A stretch of 64,000 nucleotides of DNA from Sequoia sempervirens (Eukaryota > Streptophyta > Pinopsida > Cupressales > Cupressaceae), in the NCBI GenBank assembly GCA_007258455.2, contig VDFB02000002.1, forward strand, positions 1,097,283-1,161,282. The letters run 5' to 3'. Positions within the stretch are counted from its first letter, which is position 1. Each line of letters opens with the position of its first letter. Made by a program: the position numbers and the translations under genes. The notes beneath the pieces were generated by a model. The model was not told the DNA's origin. It did no database searches and saw only the letters and a list, made by a program, of their open reading frames with translations. Below are positions 59,797-64,000 of this stretch, piece by piece.

Positions 59797-61300
59797 TATA
59801 TTCCTTCTAGGTGGTTGATATATCCGAGGAAGCGAAATTGAATAAAACAAGGGCATTTGGATTAAGAAGGATGCTTTAGGAGATGTGAATCTTCTTCACT
59901 AAATATAGGTGATTCTAGCTATCATAGCTTGAATTGCAAGTGTACCAAATAGTTAAATTTCCAGATTTTATTTTGCATTTAGAAGTTCTAATTTATTTAT
60001 AGATGAGATGCTTATTGTGGCAAATGCAAACAATTTGTAGTTTAATTTAAATAAAATAAATGTTACATTATTGTGTTCCTATTATATCCCAAAATTTTAC
60101 ATGAAGGATTTTTCCTCCTTGAAGTGTGAGTCTTACATGGGAAATTCTCAAAACAACAATGAATGATGATATTGCATCCTTTTAATTAACCTCCTCATAA
60201 TTGATTTGTGCTAATTTTAGGATGATTTCTCAAACACTACATCTGTATGATCTATCTCCCAAAATAGAATAGGAACCTTTGGATCCTTGGTAATTAGATT
60301 AGATATATTTGCAAAAGAACATAATATATATAATTTTATACTATCAACATTTCTCCATTTAAATTTTGTACCTTTGTTCAATTGTGAAACATCTTTGGAT
60401 AGTTGGATTTCACAAGGTTTTGATTAAGGAACATTGTTCTTGAAATTAATTTCTCTATATAATATAACATACAAAATTCCACAACAAGGCCATAATAACA
60501 CACAAATGGCCGTTAGGCTTCCCAATTTTTTTTTGGAATTTTTGTTCAATAAACACAATGCAAAAGTTATGTAAACACAATGTGTTTTACAATGTAGAAG
60601 CCTCTTTACAAATATGAGTATTCCTTTTTTCCCATTTTGGAGCTTTAGAAACATGATGTGTTGTCAACTGTATAGACTCTTATACCATGCTCTCCCTACA
60701 CTGTCAAGTGTGCACTATGAAGTAAACTATGTATTAATAGTTAATAGAGTTCACCTTTAATGAGAAATGTGTTGTTTGACAAAATAGAACCCCATCTATA
60801 CGTTTCTATATCTACATTTTATGAAAAATATTGGGTATAAGTAAAGGAAAGCTCCAAAGCATATTATTTTTCTATGCTCTCCCTATTGGATGTAACTAAT
60901 CTCCTGAAAAACCACACCACACATAGGCATGTAACATACAAAAAACATACATAACATGATGGGATGACATAGTGGGGGATCCACTAGTTGGGGAATAATA
61001 GTGATAAAACTAGTAGACATGGGCAAACATAATGAGGATGGAAGGAAACCTCTAATGACACTGTCTACTCATTTTTCCTATTCCTTTGAATTCACCAGTG
61101 TGGTGGCTTGCATAAGAAGCTATCCATGCAACATGGGTGGGAAGGCTGATGTGACAAAGACATGCCTTTTAAATTGTAACAAGTACTGTTATTAGAAAAC
61201 ACTCTATGTTGTGGGTTTTCTCATTCTATAAATTGAATGCAAAAGTTTGGAGAGTAGGGGGTGAAGTTGCAGGTGGGAGATATGAAAAACAAACCAAATT
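59797..61300. other. Non-coding flank, nothing identified
   Basis: AT-rich sequence without convincing coding frames on either strand. The phrase GTGGCTTGCATAAGAAGCTA near 61102 recurs at 63948 in slightly changed form. Confidence 0.5.
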
Positions 61301-62003
61301 GAGGTGAGGGTTTTGTAACCAATTGGATTGTTACTTGTAAAGGGTTTTAAAACATTATGTGGGTTGCAAATTTAGTAAAACCCGTGTTTTGCAACTTGGA
61401 ATTTTATAAACTAGTATGAATGTCATGAAAATATTTTGTTATTTGGACATTAAGAATGCAATGAAAGGCACCATTTTATAAACACCCAATGTTTTCCAAC
61501 AAATATTAAAATTTTGTATGATTGGAAGGTGAGTACATGATTTATTAAACCTCCAACTCACACAATGTTGTAAGACCCTTTACAAACGTAGCTAATCTCC
61601 TAACAAAACACACCCATGTACATACAAAAACACAATATGATTGTAGGTTGTAAAACAAAGTGGGAGGTGACTACACGATCTATGAAACCTCCAACCTTCA
61701 CAATGTTGTAAAACCCTTAGCAAACTAAAGCCAAATGAAAAACCTTTGAAACCCGTAAATAAAAATCCATCTTTACAACTGATTGAGGTGAGGAGTTTCT
61801 GAACTATTGGGTTGTTACTTGTAAAGGGTTTTAAAGCATTATATGGCTTGCAAGTTTCATAAAACCCAACGTTTTACAACCTTGAATTTTATAAAATATT
61901 ATGAATGTCTTGAAAATATTTTGTTATTTAGACTATAGGAATGTAATGAAAAGCATCGTTTTGTAAACACCTAGTTCTTTTCCAACAACCATTAACACTT
62001 TGT
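61301..62003. repeat. Degenerate long-period tandem repeat
   Basis: 61301-61517 and 61785-62003 are diverged copies about 484 bp apart (TTACTTGTAAAGGGTTTTAA in both). Between them lie two further similar segments, 61525-61590 and 61663-61725 (CACAATGTTGTAA). A third partial echo follows near 62140-62250. Confidence 0.75.
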
Positions 62004-62383
62004 GTTTCACCACTATCAACAAGTTTATTTATTATTTCCAATAATGGCAAGAAATTGGTGTTCTTACTATTTGTAATGCACACCTACATATACAAGCTTA
62101 AAAACCACAAGTACTTGAGTATGTTGTGATGTGAGTTGTAGTTTTATAAATTCCTAGTGTTTTCCAACAACCAATTATACACAGACAATATGATTCTAAT
62201 AAAAAAATTTATCTCTTTAGAAAGTTTGAATGTAATGAAAGGCATCTTCAACATTTATAAGAACTTTTAGGTAGACTAAAAATGGCATTTCAATTTCCTC
62301 ATATGATGGTAAAACTATAACAAAAAAAATCTTTTGGGGAAAATATGGGAAAACCAAATGTATAAGATATTTTGAGAAAATCA

Positions 62384-63157
62384 GGGTATGGAAGGATCAT
62401 GATGGGCCAAAAAGTGGCGATATGATGGGTATGTGGCTGACAACTTTTGTTTTACCCAAAATTGATGAAACGAAAAGGGTTTTTAAATGAGATTCTCAGC
62501 TTTCCACCAATATAAATTATGCTTCATTTTGAATTTAATAAATAATTATTATTCATTTTCTATTTGAATTATGACTAAATTCCTAATTGATAGGCTGATT
62601 GAAAAATCTATAGCTTTCAAATGGTATCACATTTTTTGAATCTGAAACATGGGTCACATTCTATGCTTCACATACTATAAGATTTAAAAAAAAAATGAAT
62701 TTCATGAAGTTTTGACCAAGTTAAGGTACTCAGACATACAATTTTTTATATTTTTTTAAAGTTGTAATAAAAAAATCATAATTAATTATTTACTAGAAAA
62801 AAATTACAAAAAATATGCATCACATCAGGGCATGAGTCCTTTACTTATATCTAAAATCTTATAAACAAATATTATCATTTTATTGTGGTTAGGGTGGTCA
62901 GACAGACACCTACTTCTTATTTTTTCCCTAAAATTTAAGTGCATTTCAAAATTTTCACCAAATAGATTTTTTTTTTTAAAACAAACCTAGTAGTTTAGAA
63001 ACTAAATTCAATTTTCTATAGATTCTATTCTTACATATTTTTGAAATAATATAGATAACTTTTTCAAATTTTTACATCAATTTGTCTGACTATAATTTTT
63101 CTAAATTTTATCACCACTTAAGTGCTTATTTTTTCCATGATGATCTTGCACATACCC
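62384..63157. mobile_element. TIR element family, copy 3 (774 bp), outside the nested retrotransposons
   Basis: Starts GGGTATGGAAGGATCATGAT and ends CTTGCACATACCC, with ATCA on both sides (62380-62383 and 63158-63161). Collinear with copies 1 and 2 throughout. No ORF. Confidence 0.93.
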
Positions 63158-63868
63158 ATCAGGAAAAAATTAGATTTAAAAAAAAAAGTAAAATATTGTT
63201 GAAAAAGAGATAAAAACTATATTTTTTTAAATTGAAAGGAATTTCCATAGCATGGAGATATAGAGAGAAAATAGAATAAAGACTTTAACTAATTTAATGT
63301 AGAAAATAGATTTTTGTATTCTATATTCATATCACTAATTACATTGCATTGCACATCTTTCAAAATCAAAGCATTACTTCACATTGCATAACCAATAACT
63401 GGATGCTAATTGATGACAAAACTTAAATTACAATATAGTTTTTTACAAAGTCAACCTAAGTAGTTATGGAGTTACTTCACATTTCATAACTAATAACTAG
63501 GAGTAGCTTCCAATTGCATTTTCATGTCATGGAATTCCATGAGACCACATTTCTTTGAGGCATTTTCTCAAATAGTTCATTGTCTTGTCTATGCTACCAC
63601 ATTTTTTATATATGTTTGCCAAAGCATTTTATCAAATAGTTCATTGTCTTGCTGCTATGGCTAAAATCTTAAAACAAGTTCTTTTGAACAAGCTATGGAT
63701 GCTTGGAAAAAATATATCAAAACATAATAGTAAGCAACAACATAGACAAGGAAGTCAATTGTGTGAAAAAATCCCTTAAACAAATGTGGTCTCATGGTGA
63801 TTGCAATGCCATCGCAAGCCATAGATAAGGAAATGAACTATTTGAAAAAATGCCTCTAATACATATGC
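63158..63868. other. Non-coding flank with short local repeats
   Basis: Short phrases recur, such as CACATTGCATAACCAATAACT and its variant near 63478, and ATCAAATAGTTCATTGTCTT at two places near 63570 and 63632. The 64-codon frame 63585-63779 is not recognised. No gene is supported. Confidence 0.5.
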
Positions 63869-63933
63869 TCATGGTGATGGAATGCCATCACAATCTATAG
63901 CAATTTTCTTATCATGGCATTCCATCACCATGA
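63869..63933. repeat. 20-bp perfect inverted repeat (hairpin)
   Basis: 63869-63888 and 63914-63933 are exact reverse complements (TCATGGTGATGGAATGCCAT and its partner) around a 25-base loop. It could be one end of a small inverted-repeat element or a foldback. There is no T-run after it. Confidence 0.85.
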
Positions 63934-64000
63934 AATTGGCTGTCACAGTGGCTTGCATGAGAAGCTATCCTTTTAACTGATTTCTATGCATCCACGGGCA

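Noticed and set aside
1..64000. CRISPR arrays, tRNA and rRNA genes, bacterial operons
   Set aside because: None seen. The repeats present are LTRs, TIR elements and mini- or microsatellites, and the coding content is plant retrotransposon-like.

Overview
The window looks like repeat-rich nuclear DNA of a seed plant with a very large genome. It is AT-rich by eye, has no compact gene arrangement, and consists almost entirely of old, decayed LTR retrotransposons inserted into one another. The giant LTRs (4 to 6 kb), the many nested copies and their decay would suit a conifer or other gymnosperm, but the sequence does not prove this and no species is claimed. I see no intact host gene, tRNA, rRNA or CRISPR array. 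All recognisable coding sequence is transposon-derived and carries stops, frameshifts or insertions.

Layout. One Ty3/gypsy element (called H2, minus strand, about 24775-58560) is the outer shell. Its 5' LTR is 52187-58560; its 3' LTR is visible only from 26018 down to 24775. Inside H2 lie: H3 (26250-40886), a pol-less gypsy-type element with 5.2 kb LTRs and a gag-only ORF; a Copia-like gag-only element (43065-46887) that splits the reverse transcriptase; and H1 (1-24774, running off the left edge), a Tat-lineage gypsy element inserted in the 3' LTR of H2. H1 is in turn split inside its second RNase H by E2 (5653-18676, LTRs of about 4 kb, no recognised pol). One LTR of E2 is interrupted by a small plus-strand element E3 (13490-15603), and E3 contains a 782 bp terminal-inverted-repeat element. 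This gives five nesting levels, supported by target-site duplications and by coding frames that resume across the insertions. Positions 58561-64000 are non-coding flank with inverted-repeat elements and degenerate tandem repeats.

Most notable points: (1) a TIR element family with three copies of 774-795 bp, each flanked by a perfect 4-bp duplication; (2) a decayed reading frame of roughly 1,200 codons, of unrecognised family, that appears to lie inside the LTR of H2; (3) a plant-mobile-domain pseudogene antisense to H1 between integrase and 3' LTR; (4) two arrangements of a doubled RNase H, after the RT-linked RNase H in H1 and before RT in H2; (5) repeated primer-binding-site motifs and a 1.83 kb tandem duplication in the leader of H3, which shares LTR-end, primer-site and tract sequence with H2 and may have been its non-autonomous partner.

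Nothing in the window appears able to work now. Protein evidence comes from conceptual reading of frames and motif recognition by eye; no database search or alignment program was run.
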